Below, piece by piece: positions 45,069 through 56,125 of a stretch of 64,000 bases of DNA; within the stretch, counting starts at the first letter, position 1; each line of letters begins with the position of its first letter. Both the position numbers and the translations under genes were made by a program. The stretch comes from Lotus japonicus. Lineage: Eukaryota; Streptophyta; Magnoliopsida; Fabales; Fabaceae. The stretch is taken from NCBI RefSeq assembly GCF_012489685.1, contig NC_080044.1:50406964-50470963 (forward strand), in the 5' to 3' direction. Under the pieces are notes generated by a model. That model was not told the origin of the DNA. It made no database searches and worked only from the letters and a program-made list of their open reading frames with translations.

Positions 45069-47203
45069 ATGAAACTGCCTCGCATGTCTTTACCAAACGC
45101 TAGCCTTCCTTCCCTAGAACTTTCTTCACCCTCCACGGAGGAGGAAGTTGTCGCCCCCTCTATAATTGAAATTCATTCCTCGCCTTCTACCCATGATGAT
45201 TCCGGTCCCGCCGGCTCTGTAGACTCAATTCTCTCCTCTAATGGAGATTTATCTTCACCTGAATGGCGCTCTGACGTGCATTTAGTTGAAGATAAATGTC
45301 TGTTGCATTCTATCTGGAGCAGCGTTGGGAGCATTAGTTCGCTTCGAATTTCTGCTCAAGGGTTCACGAAGATAGATCCCGCCACCTCAAATAATGAAGA
45401 TCATCTGTTGAATGTCCTCCCATGTGGCGAAGATGACTGTGTTCTGTTGCGTAAAGAACCAGACGATGGATCGCCCGATTTTTTCTTTGTTTATGGCTAT
45501 TTCTTCTTAGATTTAAACATTAAACTTCCTTTCTCGCCGTTTATATGTCACGTTCTTTCTTTTCTGAATGTGGCGCCTTGCCAACTCCAGCCCAACGCCT
45601 GGGGTTTCCTCCGCTGCTTTGAAATTCTTTGTGAACACTTGAGTTTCACTCCAACCTATCCCTTGTTCTTCCTTTTCTATAAATCAGTCACCACTAAACC
45701 TACTTCTGTGAAATGGGTTCCACTATTAGCCCGTAAGAACATGAGTCGGTTTACCGCCCTTAAAAGCCATTACAAAGTATGGCAGAAGAAATACTTTAAA
45801 GTTGTGGAGTCGCCCGAAATAAAGAACTTGTTCCGAGATTCTGACAATAACCCCCTCTTCCCTTTTTACTGGACAAAGAACCCTCGCCGAAAAATATCTG
45901 TTTCATACGACGCCTTGGATGAATCTGAACAAGGCGTCGCCGATTACCTCCGCACACTACCAGTAATTTCCGGTCACGACTTGATTGAGGCGTCGAAATC
46001 CGGCACTTTAAATCAATTTTTTAGTAAGTTTATAATCTTTGTACGTAACTTCTTTTTCTTTTTGTTCATGTATCTCGTCTAATTGATGTTTTCCGTACAG
46101 CTACGATGGGAAAAGGCAAGGTTGACGCGAACCCACTCAAGATGAAGGAGTACCTCGCCCAGTCTGCTGCGGCGGCGAAAAAGAGGGCCGCCGAAACTGA
46201 GCAGAAGAAGAAGAATGAAGGTACCTCGGGTTCTGACAACGTCAGGGACCCTAAACGTCAAAAAACTTCAGGTGCTGCTGGTGGTAAGCCTCTCCACCAA
46301 TCAACTCTTGATTCAAAAAGTCGTCCAGCTGAGAAAAAGAAGGGACATGACAATGTCCCGCCCCCTCAACAAGATTCAAGCACGCTGATCAACCGCCCAT
46401 CAACTCCATTTGGCCAGGCTGGCCCTAGTTCAGCCATCGGTGGCGAAGCTCCTCCCCCCTTGCTGAGCTTGTCGGATCCTCACTTCAATGGGCTGGAATT
46501 CATGACCCGTACTTTTGACAACCGGATTCACAAGGACATTTCCGGTCAGGGTCCCCCCAACATTGCTTCCATGGCGATCCATCACGCGCTTTCTGCCGCC
46601 AGTACTGTAGCGGGAATGGCTCAGTGTGTGAAAGAGTTGATCTCAGCCAAAAACCGTTTTGAGAAGAAGGCAGCTGATTACAAGACAGCCTATGAACGGG
46701 CTAAAACTGATGCTGAGACCGCCAACAACAAGCTGAAATCTGCTGAGGAGAAGTGTGCTAAATTAACTGAAGACTTGGCTGCTTCGGACCTGCTTCTTCA
46801 AAAGACCAAGTCTCTTAAAGAAGCCATAAATGACAAGCACACTGCCATTCAAGCCAAATATCAAAAGTTGGAGAAGAAACATGATCGCCTGAATGCTTCC
46901 ATCCTAGGGCGTGCTTCTCTCCAATATGCTCAAGGCTTTCTGGCGGCCAAAGAGCAGATCAGTGTAGTTGAGCCGGGCTTTGATCTTTCCCGCATTGGGT
47001 GGCTGAAGGAGATCAAGGATGGTCAAGTAGTTGGTGATGATGACATTAGCCTCGATCTCCTTCCCCAATTCAATGATGAGAGTGAGCCTGAAGAAGATGG
47101 CGAGGATGGGAATGAGCAGCACAGGAATGAGGATCAAGGGAAGGAAGATCCTCAAGCTGGGACAAGCCAGGGCAACAACGCCAACAACGAGAACCTGGCT
47201 TGA
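45069..47203 (+). CDS. two-exon antisense gene of the Tat element
   Basis: Exon 1 is 45069-46023 and exon 2 is 46101-47203. The 77-bp intron starts GTAAGTTTAT and ends TTCCGTACAG. Splicing keeps the frame exactly (the split codon A|CT is Thr) and removes the stop at 46080-46082, giving 685 codons. Exon 1 has an acidic Ser-rich N-terminus and a region around residues 155-215 (FFFVYGYFFLDLNIKLPFSP, NAWGFLRCFEILC) that resembles the 'putative gypsy-type transposon' domain (Pfam Transposase_28, from memory). Exon 2 is Lys-rich, then has a long coiled coil (about 46650-46900: NRFEKKAADYKTAYERAKTD) and an acidic tail. The gene converges on gag-pol. Antisense extra ORFs are known in plant Tat elements. 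The role is unknown. Confidence 0.85.
46024..46100 (+). other. 77-bp GT-AG intron of the antisense gene
   Basis: GTAAGT donor, T-rich interior, CTAATTGA branch-like motif at 46079-46086, and TACAG acceptor. If it is retained, translation stops at 46082. Confidence 0.8.
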
Positions 47204-47675
47204 ATTTGTTTTTATTTTATGAAGTTGAAATTTTTCTTTGGGCATTGCCCCGTTTTATTTTCATTCCAAATCATGTATGGGCATCGCCCCCTTTTCTCTA
47301 CTTTAAATGGATATCATCTTAAGTTCATTCGTTGTTTTTAGTTGTTCCCAACTTTCGTTGTTATATACCTTAGCCGATTTTTCGACGAGGCTTGGTTTCT
47401 AGTGGCCACTAGAATTGCCAAGGCTTTTAACTTTTGAAGGCGATACTTTCTTATTCCGAAAGGTTTACTCGCGGTATTTGCATACCTTGATACGATTTGC
47501 ATTGCATGAACTCGTAATAAAAATTCAAAAAACATACGATTCTGTTGAAATGATCTTTTCATTAATTTTCCTTCGTATGGGAACAATTGTCCCTTCATTA
47601 CAATTGTCGCCTCATTAAAAACCTTTCCAAAGAAAGGGAAAAAGAGTGCGACTTCATTTACATTTGTTGTTTCTA
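47204..47675. other. convergent 3' spacer of the Tat element
   Basis: This lies between the antisense stop and the gag-pol stop. It is AT-rich and holds poly(A)-signal-like AATAAA motifs. No gene is seen. Confidence 0.5.
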
Positions 47676-50600
47676 CTAACTAAAATACTGCTTTAGATGA
47701 GAGGCGTTCCATGTTCGTGGAACCTTTTGACCGCTTAGTTGTTCCAACTTATAAGCTCCTCCTCCAACATCGCCAATAATCCTGTAAGGCCCGCCCCAGT
47801 TGGGTGAGAGTTTGTTGTGTTTATCGGGTATTGTATTTTTTCGGAGCACTAAGTCTCCTACCCTCATTTTTCTTGGCACCACTTTTGTTGAGAACTTTCT
47901 TGCCACCTTCACTTTTCCCGCCTCATTTCTTATGTGGGCCTCTCGTTGTTCCTCGGGCAGCATAATTAGATTTGCTATTAAGTTTTCTCCGTTGTCATTT
48001 TCATTAAACCGAGCCACTCGCCAATTTTGGTTTTCAATTTCCACTGGGAGCATGGCGTCAGTTCCATAAGTTAGACGATACGGGGTTTCCTTTGTGCTTG
48101 ACTGCTCCGTGGTGTTGTATGCCCAAAGAACGCCTGGTAGTTCCTCCGCCCAAAGCCCTTTTGCTTCATCCAGTTTCTTCTTTAAACCCTTCAGGATAAC
48201 TTTGTTAGCCGATTCAGCCTGCCCATTGGTCTGTGGATGTTCTACAGAGGCAAATCGCATCTCGATTCCCATTTCTGTACAAAATTCTCGGGTAACACTA
48301 CTTGTGAATTGTGTTCCGTTATCCATTACTAATGCCCTGGGAACCCCAAATCTACAAATAATCCTTCGCCACAAGAAGCTCCTGACCTTGGCGGCCGTGA
48401 TAGTTGCTACTGCCTCAGCCTCTATCCACTTAGTGAAGTAATCAACCGCCACGATGATGTACTTCATTTGTGCCTTCGCCACAGGGAATGGTCCTAAGAT
48501 ATCGGTCCCCCACATGGCGAACGGCCAAGGCGACATCATGGTTGTTAATTCTTCTGGTGGAGCCTTGTGTAGGTCAGAAAAGACTTGACATTTTTCACAT
48601 TTCTTAACATACTCCAAACAATCCTTCTTCATCGTTGGCCAATAGAATCCTGCTCTTATCACCTTAACTGCCAAGGATCGCCCGCCAATATGACTAGAAC
48701 ACACGCCTTCGTGGACTTCCGCCATTATTCCGAGGGCGTCCTTGATATCGACACATTTGAGCATAGGAGACATGATTCCTCGCCGATACAACTCTCCACC
48801 CACCAGTGTGTAAAAACTGGCTTCCCTTCGTTTTGCTCTCGTGTTCAAATCATCCTCCTTTGGTGGGTTCTCTAAGAAGGTTTTAATCGATTCCATCCAA
48901 GATACCTCGCCCTCACTGACTGACTTTACAGCTTTCAACTTTATTTCTACCAAATCAATGCTCGGGCGAGGCAGGGTTTCTTGAATGACTGTCTGGTAGT
49001 TGCCCAATTTCCCTGTGCTTGCCAACTTTGCCAACACATCAGCCCTCTCATTTTGTCCCCTCGGGACATGTTCTATTTTGATTTCTTTGACCTCCATCAT
49101 CAATCTGCGCACCACTTCCAAATATTTGGACAGTTGCGGATCCTTCACCTGGTACTCACCTTTCACTTGTTTAACCACTAACTGCGAATCTCCTTTGATA
49201 AATAACTTCTGGACTCCCAATTCAATGGCCAACCTTAAGCCGGCAATCAGAGCCTCGTACTCAGATTGATTATTGCTCGCCTTGAACTCGAACTTGAGAG
49301 ACTGTTCAATGATCATTTTATCTGGACTTTCGATTGTTATTCCCGCCCCACTTCCAGTGTTATTAGAGGATCCATCCACAGACAGGACCCATTCTCCTTG
49401 AGTCTTCTCTCCTTCAGTGGGTGTTAATTCCGCCACGAAGTCAATTAAACTCTGGATTGTGACTTGGCCCCTTGGCTCATATTGTAAGTCATACTCTGAC
49501 AGCTCAACTGACCAGCTAACCAATCGCCCTGATAAATCAGGCTTCTGAAGTACTTGCCTTAAGGGAACATCAGTTTTAATTTTGACTTGGAAACTTTGGA
49601 AGTAAGGTCTGAGGCGCCTTGCAGTTTTCAGAATCGCCAAAGCCGCCTTTTCAATTTTTTGGTACCGCAATTCTGCCCCCTGTAAAGTATGGCTCACGAA
49701 ATATATAACTTTTTGCTTTTTTCCTTCTTCCTGGAGCAAAACCGTACTTACCGCCTTGTCAGTAACCGCCAAATAGAGCACTAATGGAACGCCTGATGTT
49801 GGCTTGGAGAGTACCGGTAATGTGGCCAATGTTTCTTTCAATTTGGTAAAAGCTTGTTCGCATTCCTCTGTCCACTGAAACTTTGAATTCTTTTTTAAAC
49901 ATGTGAAGAACGGGGCCGCTTTGTCACCCGCCATTGGCAAGAAACGTGACAAGGCGGCCATTCGCCCTGTCAAACGCTGAACCTCCTTTATACTTGTTGG
50001 GCTTTTCATTTCCAAGATCGCCCTTCCCTTATCTGGGTTTACTTCTATTCCTCTTGATGTTAACATAAATCCCAAGAATTTTCCTCCCTGGATCCCAAAA
50101 GAACACTTCTCAGGGTTTAACTTCATTTGATATGTTCTTAACTGATCAAACGCTTCTTTAAGGTCGCCGCCATGATCACTAGCCCTGGCGGATTTTACAA
50201 TCATGTCATCCACATACACCTCCATATTCCTGCCTACTTGCTTTGAAAAAATTTTGTCCATGAGCCGTTGGTACGTAGCTCCTGCATTCTTCAAACCAAA
50301 AGGCATTGTCTTGTAACAATAGTTCGCCTGATTGGTCATGAATGCTGTACTTTCCTCATCCGAGGGATGCATCATAATCTGATTATAGCCCGAATAAGCG
50401 TCCATGAGACTTAAAAGTTCATTCCCTGAAGCTCCATCCACAAGCTTGTCAACATTGGGAAGTGGGTACGAATCTTTGGGACACACTTTGTTCAGGCTCG
50501 TGTAGTCCGTGCACATTCGCCATTTCCCATTGGCCTTCTTGACCATTACAACATTGGCGAGCCACGTTGGGTACTGTACCTCACGGATGAAGCGGGCCTT

Positions 50601-53126
50601 GATCAATTTTTCAGTCTCTACTTGTACAGCCTTGTTCTTTTCTTCACTCATTCTTCGCCTTGGTTGGATGACCGGGGTCGCCCCTGGTCGTATGGCTAGT
50701 TTGTGAGTGATCACCTTGGGATCAATCCCTGGTACATCATTGATGGTCCATGCGAAGAGATCTAGATTATCACCCAGGAGGGTGATTAGTCTGTCCTCTT
50801 GTTCTGTTGTCAAACCACTGCCAATCTTTAGAAACTTGTCCTTGACTTGCACCTGCTTGGTTTCCTCCAGCGGTTGTGGGCGAAAATCATCAGCATCATC
50901 TCTTGGGTCCAAGCTAAATCCTTCTTGTGGGAAGATTTCTGTAATTCGGTGGCTCTCCTTGGCGGCCTTCCGCCCATAGAGCGCCACGCTCCTCAAATAG
51001 CATTCCCTTGCTGCATTCTGGTCTACACGCAATATCCCGACCTTCCCGTTGCAGGCGGGATATTTAACAGTTAAATGAGCAGTTGAGATGACCGCGCAGA
51101 CCTTGTTGAGGGTGTCTCGCCCCAAGAGTACGTTGTAATTGGCTCTACACGCCAATACTAAGTACTTTACTTGAAACTTCTTGACAAACTCTCCTTCTCC
51201 AAAGGCAGTCGGAATTTCGACGTATCCCCGCACACTGACACGGTCTCCTGTGAATCCCACCAAAGTTCCCCTGTATGGTTTCAAATCTGATTCCTTTAGT
51301 CCCAGGCGATCGAAGGCGTCTCCATAGATGATATCTGCCGAAGATCCCTGGTCTAAGAATACTTTCTTTGTCACATAATTGTTAACCCTAATTGTTACCA
51401 CAATTGGATCGTTGTCATGGGGAATTACATGCGCAAAATCCTGAGGGGTGAATATAATAGGGGAATGATTCACCCAACACTCGCCTTCGTTCGACTCCTG
51501 TACTGAGTGTACTGCCGCCACGTAGCGTTTTCTGGCCTTACTTGAAATTGCACCCCCGCCAAATCCTCCTGCAATAGATGAGCATTCCCCAACAGGATCG
51601 CCCAACTCTTCAACTATCTCTTTACCTTTACCTTTGTCCCCTTGAGTGATTTTAGCTACCTCCGGCGCTGTTGTGTCTTTGACAAAGTTTGCCAAATGGC
51701 CAGCTTTAATCAAGCGATCAATTTCCCGCCTTAAATTCCAGCAATTATCTGTCGTATGCCCCAACGCTCTGTGGTACTCGCACCACCTATTGGTGTCCAC
51801 GTTAGCTGGCGGCCGCCGTGGGGGTGGTGGGTACTGCACAACGTTGGTCTGTCCAACCGCCCTTAAAATGGTACTTAAGGGTGCATTCAACTTAGTAAGT
51901 GGGATTGGCGTTGGCGAAGCACCAGGCTGACCAGCTGTGGCAGCAGCGGGACCTTGTGAATTTCTGTGCCATGTATTTTGAAAGCCAGGTTTAGAGTTGT
52001 GGTATGGTCCCGGTCTTGGTACACGGGGGGTTTGCGCTATCCTGGTTTCCTTCCCCGCCTTAGATTTGTCTTGTGAAACACCGCCAGATTGAGACTGCTT
52101 ACGTCCTTCCTCTCTTTCTTGTTTCTTCTGGTCATCTTGCTCAATCAATATGAACTCTTGAACACGAGCGCGAAGATCCATCATATCCTTCGCCGGTCGC
52201 CTTGTTAAGTCTCTATTCAAATCTCCCGCCCGAAGGCCATTTTTGAATGACGCCAAACAGACATCTGGATTTTCATCCTCCAACTGCACCGCCATCTTGC
52301 TGAAGCGTGCCATGTAGGTTTTTAATTTCTCGCCTGGTTGCTGATGTATGCTGATAAGATCAAACATTGTTGCTTTTGTGGTTTTATTGGCGGAAAATTG
52401 AGTCAGAAACTTAGTGGACAGATCAGTGAAATTATCAATGGAGAAGGGCGGTTGTCGAATGAACCACTGCATCGCCATGCCCTTGAACGTGGAAGGCAAT
52501 AATCGACATTTTACCGCATCCGACGCCCCGCCGATCACCATTTTAGTATTGAAGTATCTAAGATGCTCCATAGGATCAGATTCGCCCGAAAAGGCGTCTA
52601 ATGCCATGGTTTGCAGGTGCTTTGGAATGTCCACCCTAGTGATGGCTGGAACAAAAGGTTGGAATTCAACTACATCCTCCGCCTCCAGGCGTTGTTCTTG
52701 CTTAAAATTCTGCCGCTGAGTAAGATACTCAACTTGGGCTTGCAACTGCTCGTTTTGGGACTGCACCTTCCGCAAGGTATCTAACATTTGTTGCAAAGCC
52801 GCAGGCGTGATACCTGTCACTGCCTCTTGCGCTCTCCGTGGAGCAGTTGTTTTAAGATCTTCCAAGTTCACGTAGTCAGGCGGCGTTGAACGCCGCCGAA
52901 CACCTGGATCTGATTTAGCGATCAGATCTGAAGGTCTTCCCGGAGCTGCATTCACCAATGACGCCGGCGACGGCGCCACTGAGTGGACCCCCTCCGAGGA
53001 AGCTTCCTGCTCTTGGTCGTCCAGTACGGGACGGTTGTTGTTTCGTCCGCCGGCGCGACCGCCGTGTCGACCACCACCGCGCCGGCGATGATCGCGCCGA
53101 CCTACGCCGTATGAACGAGTCTCCAT
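47676..53126 (-). CDS. Tat-lineage gag-pol polyprotein, intact, dual RNase H
   Basis: One frame of 1816 codons starts at the ATG at 53126, 60 nt inside the PBS. The N-terminus is Arg/Gly-rich. A short coiled coil (~115-150) and the gag domain (~165-330) follow. A zinc-finger-like WCEYHRALGHTTDNCW is near 448. The protease has FLDQGSSADIIYGDAF (~591). RT has YVDDM at ~971. The first RNase H (~1115-1210) looks degenerate at its first catalytic position (YLAVTD). The second RNase H (~1248-1370) has a full set of acidic residues (SVDGSS, SEYEAL, KGDSQ, ERAD) and is the lineage mark of Tat elements. Integrase has HHCC (~1472-1513) and the triad TDIL, MDNG, NGQAES (~1542, 1602, 1638). No stops or shifts are seen. 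Confidence 0.95.
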   Translation of the reverse strand: METRSYGVGRRDHRRRGGGRHGGRAGGRNNNRPVLDDQEQEASSEGVHSVAPSPASLVNAAPGRPSDLIAKSDPGVRRRSTPPDYVNLEDLKTTAPRRAQEAVTGITPAALQQMLDTLRKVQSQNEQLQAQVEYLTQRQNFKQEQRLEAEDVVEFQPFVPAITRVDIPKHLQTMALDAFSGESDPMEHLRYFNTKMVIGGASDAVKCRLLPSTFKGMAMQWFIRQPPFSIDNFTDLSTKFLTQFSANKTTKATMFDLISIHQQPGEKLKTYMARFSKMAVQLEDENPDVCLASFKNGLRAGDLNRDLTRRPAKDMMDLRARVQEFILIEQDDQKKQEREEGRKQSQSGGVSQDKSKAGKETRIAQTPRVPRPGPYHNSKPGFQNTWHRNSQGPAAATAGQPGASPTPIPLTKLNAPLSTILRAVGQTNVVQYPPPPRRPPANVDTNRWCEYHRALGHTTDNCWNLRREIDRLIKAGHLANFVKDTTAPEVAKITQGDKGKGKEIVEELGDPVGECSSIAGGFGGGAISSKARKRYVAAVHSVQESNEGECWVNHSPIIFTPQDFAHVIPHDNDPIVVTIRVNNYVTKKVFLDQGSSADIIYGDAFDRLGLKESDLKPYRGTLVGFTGDRVSVRGYVEIPTAFGEGEFVKKFQVKYLVLACRANYNVLLGRDTLNKVCAVISTAHLTVKYPACNGKVGILRVDQNAARECYLRSVALYGRKAAKESHRITEIFPQEGFSLDPRDDADDFRPQPLEETKQVQVKDKFLKIGSGLTTEQEDRLITLLGDNLDLFAWTINDVPGIDPKVITHKLAIRPGATPVIQPRRRMSEEKNKAVQVETEKLIKARFIREVQYPTWLANVVMVKKANGKWRMCTDYTSLNKVCPKDSYPLPNVDKLVDGASGNELLSLMDAYSGYNQIMMHPSDEESTAFMTNQANYCYKTMPFGLKNAGATYQRLMDKIFSKQVGRNMEVYVDDMIVKSARASDHGGDLKEAFDQLRTYQMKLNPEKCSFGIQGGKFLGFMLTSRGIEVNPDKGRAILEMKSPTSIKEVQRLTGRMAALSRFLPMAGDKAAPFFTCLKKNSKFQWTEECEQAFTKLKETLATLPVLSKPTSGVPLVLYLAVTDKAVSTVLLQEEGKKQKVIYFVSHTLQGAELRYQKIEKAALAILKTARRLRPYFQSFQVKIKTDVPLRQVLQKPDLSGRLVSWSVELSEYDLQYEPRGQVTIQSLIDFVAELTPTEGEKTQGEWVLSVDGSSNNTGSGAGITIESPDKMIIEQSLKFEFKASNNQSEYEALIAGLRLAIELGVQKLFIKGDSQLVVKQVKGEYQVKDPQLSKYLEVVRRLMMEVKEIKIEHVPRGQNERADVLAKLASTGKLGNYQTVIQETLPRPSIDLVEIKLKAVKSVSEGEVSWMESIKTFLENPPKEDDLNTRAKRREASFYTLVGGELYRRGIMSPMLKCVDIKDALGIMAEVHEGVCSSHIGGRSLAVKVIRAGFYWPTMKKDCLEYVKKCEKCQVFSDLHKAPPEELTTMMSPWPFAMWGTDILGPFPVAKAQMKYIIVAVDYFTKWIEAEAVATITAAKVRSFLWRRIICRFGVPRALVMDNGTQFTSSVTREFCTEMGIEMRFASVEHPQTNGQAESANKVILKGLKKKLDEAKGLWAEELPGVLWAYNTTEQSSTKETPYRLTYGTDAMLPVEIENQNWRVARFNENDNGENLIANLIMLPEEQREAHIRNEAGKVKVARKFSTKVVPRKMRVGDLVLRKNTIPDKHNKLSPNWGGPYRIIGDVGGGAYKLEQLSGQKVPRTWNASHLKQYFS

Positions 53127-53164
53127 GGCTCGCGATTCCTCCTTCTGTCACCGGAAGAGCTGAG

Positions 53165-53185
53165 TCTTCCCCACAGACGGCGCCA
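53165..53185 (-). promoter_or_regulatory. primer-binding site of the Tat element
   Basis: The minus strand reads TGGCGCCGTCTGTGGGGAAG one base after the LTR, the same type as in the truncated relative at 20466-20483. Confidence 0.7.
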
Positions 53186-53186
53186 A

Positions 53187-53564
53187 TGTTCTGTACTAGG
53201 GCAAGCTTACGTAAGAGAAAGACAAAAAGTAAACCCTAGCAGAGCACTAAAATAGCAAAACTACCATAAAAGGAATATTCTCCTTAATGCTGAAAAAGTT
53301 GGTTTCGTACAAGTGGATGACCTCCCCTTTTATAGAGGGGGTGGTCATGATATGGATCTTTCCTATATTTGGGCCTGACAATCAGGGCCCAAATCCCCAT
53401 ACATATAAGACAAATCCAAAGGAATCTTCCAGCTGGCTTGTGGGTCCATCACCTAAGGGAGGGCGATGAAGCTCGTTGTGTCACACTTCCCGCCATGGCT
53501 ATCTTTAATGGTTTATTGTTCATCTTGGGCGGGACATAATCTTCTTTATGTCCCGCCCAGTCCA
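53187..53564 (-). repeat. 5' LTR of the Tat element
   Basis: 378 bp, same sequence by eye as 43993-44370. The sense TATA motif is at 53324-53334. Confidence 0.95.
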
Positions 53565-53569
53565 GTAAT

Positions 53570-54800
53570 GCACCCTTTACTTTCTCTAGCGCTCAAGTGA
53601 TAGCTGAGTGCATACTGTTTGCATCTGAGTTATACATAAAAGACTCTTAAAAACAACTACTTAATTCTCAATTATGAAGAATATACTTTTCATCATATTC
53701 TAATTATTATTTGTCAGTGACATAAGTGTCATAAATAATAGTATTAATAATGGAAATTTCGAATTGCGTGGATAAGGATTAAAAGTCCAATCCCATAAGA
53801 AAGAAAAATCTCCATTTACATCAAAATCTCTCTCAGATTTCTCTACCTCAGTATCACCACCGCTTTTCTTATAAATTATCCACAAACACACTCACAAATT
53901 CCACACAGTACCTAACATCATATGAAAATTATGTTTTCACTCCAATCAGAGTCTGTTCTTTGGCTCTGTGCCTTTCACCTGCATCATATGAAAAAGCACT
54001 TCATGAAGTAAGAAGGTGTCACATTCAGAATTTAAATCATTAAAATATTTATTTCTAATTAAAACATCAAATGAAACTTGCTTCCAAATCAGCAGCAATC
54101 CTAGGTGCTATTCCTGATTGTTGTCCAGCTTTAACATGAATTAATATGAACTCATTCTAATTAAAATGAAACTTGCTTCCAAATCAGAAGCTTCCAGCAG
54201 TCTCTGCATTCTAAGTCACAGAAAATCAAGAACTCATGAAATGAGATTGATAGACATTTTAGAGTGCTCTTTGATTTATGCAGCACTTTTGTTGAAAGTA
54301 CAATAACCAAATCAAAAACATATGCTGATACTAAATCATAATGTGATAATTACACACTCATGAAGCAAGACTTCCAGTCACACTAAAGTTTGATTGATTG
54401 AACCATAGTAGAACAATGATTAATTATAAAATCTAATATTGCATTCGAAAAGTGACTTTTAATATATGTAATGATGATAGATAGATATAGAATTGATGAA
54501 CTAAGTCAGTAAAACTATATATGCATCACAGCAGTGCAACACCAAACACACAATCTCTATCTCTTATCTGGTGAATATATACATATAATGGACTGAGAAA
54601 AACCTCCATGAGTACTGGTCTCACATGTTTTGTGGCTTACTTGAAATGAGAGCAAGATAAGACCTTGTTAATGACGTGTCACTCTGAGATTAGTTCTCAC
54701 TTGATATTTTACACGTGTCAAACCTAACCTCTTCCTCCTTGGCCCTACTTGCCACATGTGCCCTGATTTCTCCTTACCTTATTTCTCCTTACAGCTAAAC
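53570..54800. other. AT-rich sequence, presumed continuation of the Helitron body
   Basis: No gene is supported. A short direct repeat (ATGAAACTTGCTTCCAAATC) occurs at about 54070 and 54168. Confidence 0.4.
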
Positions 54801-54802
54801 CT

Positions 54803-55290
54803 ATGCTCTTCCTTCTGAATCCATTCACACTCAAAAACCCTAAGTCTCAGTTTTCTCTGAAATTTCCTCTCACACTCTCATCGCCGCCGTTGCTCCTACT
54901 CCACCGTCGCCGCAGCTCTTGCGCCGTTGAACTTGCTGTCGCTCTTGCTCCACCGTTGGCGTGAAGGTTTGTTCCAGTTATTTTCGCTCAAGTCGCACAA
55001 AGAAAATCCACTCCCTCTTCATCAAAACCGGTATCCACAACACTGTCTTCGCTCAGAGCAAGCTCATCCACTTTAGCGCCGTCAAAGAGCAACCACCTCT
55101 CAACCACTTCATCTGGAACACCCTCACTCGCACCACCATTTTAAGCATGTCTCTAGATTCTAATATGAGTGGTAATGACCATGCTTCTGATTGCCGACTA
55201 CCAGCTTTTGTACGAAAATCCATGGAAGCCAAGGAAATCAATTTATTGTTGGAACATTCGTTTAGGCGTTTAGCATATGAGAAAGGATAA
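54803..55290 (+). pseudogene. 5' fragment of a PPR gene joined to unrelated sequence
   Basis: The ATG at 54803 opens a Ser/Leu/Arg-rich organelle-transit-like frame that stops at 54962-54964. The overlapping next frame (54961-55290) reads KKIHSLFIKTGIHNTVFAQS, then SKLIHFSAV and NHFIWNTLTR. These match the N-terminal repeats of pentatricopeptide proteins of the RNA-editing class. After about 55140 the PPR pattern ends and the frame continues in other sequence (MSLDSNMSGNDHASD...) to 55290. This is a frameshifted, truncated and possibly chimeric fragment, consistent with capture by a Helitron (inference). Confidence 0.6.
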
Positions 55291-56125
55291 CAACAGTTAT
55301 AATAGCCTAACCTCAATAGTATAGCTTGAGCGAACAAAGATAAGATGTAAAATCTCATCCATGATATGTAGTTCTGTAGTTGTAACAGCAAGCACCAACA
55401 ATAATAATTAATTTTCTCAGTGCAAGAAGCAGGAAAAAAGAAAAAATTACCAAATAAAAAAGTTCCAAGGAAAAAAATCTTCAGCTTCTCCTTTCTCTCC
55501 CCTCAATTCTTTCACTCCCTCAATCCACTTCACTGGCAATGATTAGGTTAGTCAAAACAAAACACATATCAATGTTTCACCTCCTATAACATAGGACACT
55601 GATTTTAGATGCAAATTAAGAAAAATGAACATATAGAATAGAAACACATACAAAGGAGAATCAGAAAACATAAAAAACAAATCAAAATATTGCAAAATTT
55701 CATATAGAATATAAAATGGACTCACCATCCATGGCTTCCTTTGGAATCTCTTTTGGTGGAATATCTATAAAAAAAACTGAAGAAAAGAATTTGAAATTGG
55801 CACTGCAAGTGATGAACGAAATTGACTTTGAAGTCAAACATGAGTGAATGAAAGTTAAAGGTAAAGTAAAGTAAAATAAAATAAAGTAAAATAGAAATCA
55901 GAAGTTATACCTGGGAATGAGGACGAAGAACCAATCTTTTTTGAAAAAAATGAAAAAGATTGGAGGGATGGAGTTTATGGAGAAGAAAGATATGGAAGAG
56001 AGAAGTCAAGTGAGGAAGGAGAACCACCGATGGAAGAGAAATCAAGATAGAGAAATCAACCAATAGGCGCAGGAAATCGAAAAATGTAAAGAACTCACAC
56101 ATGAGAGAAGCAAGGTAATAAATAA
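55291..56125. other. AT-rich sequence with an exon-like piece
   Basis: On the minus strand an exon-like stretch lies at about 55724-55766: TTTATAG acceptor, DIPPKEIPKEAMDG, GTGAGT donor. I cannot link it to other exons. Otherwise nothing is seen. Confidence 0.3.

Larger units (their letters stand above)
43993..53564 (-). mobile_element. complete Tat-lineage Ty3/gypsy element with an antisense gene
   Basis: 378-bp LTRs that look identical by eye and a perfect 5-bp target duplication GTAAT (43988-43992, 53565-53569) define the element. It has an intact gag-pol with dual RNase H and a spliced gene on the opposite strand between pol and the 3' LTR. Everything points to a very recent and probably active insertion. 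Confidence 0.96.
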
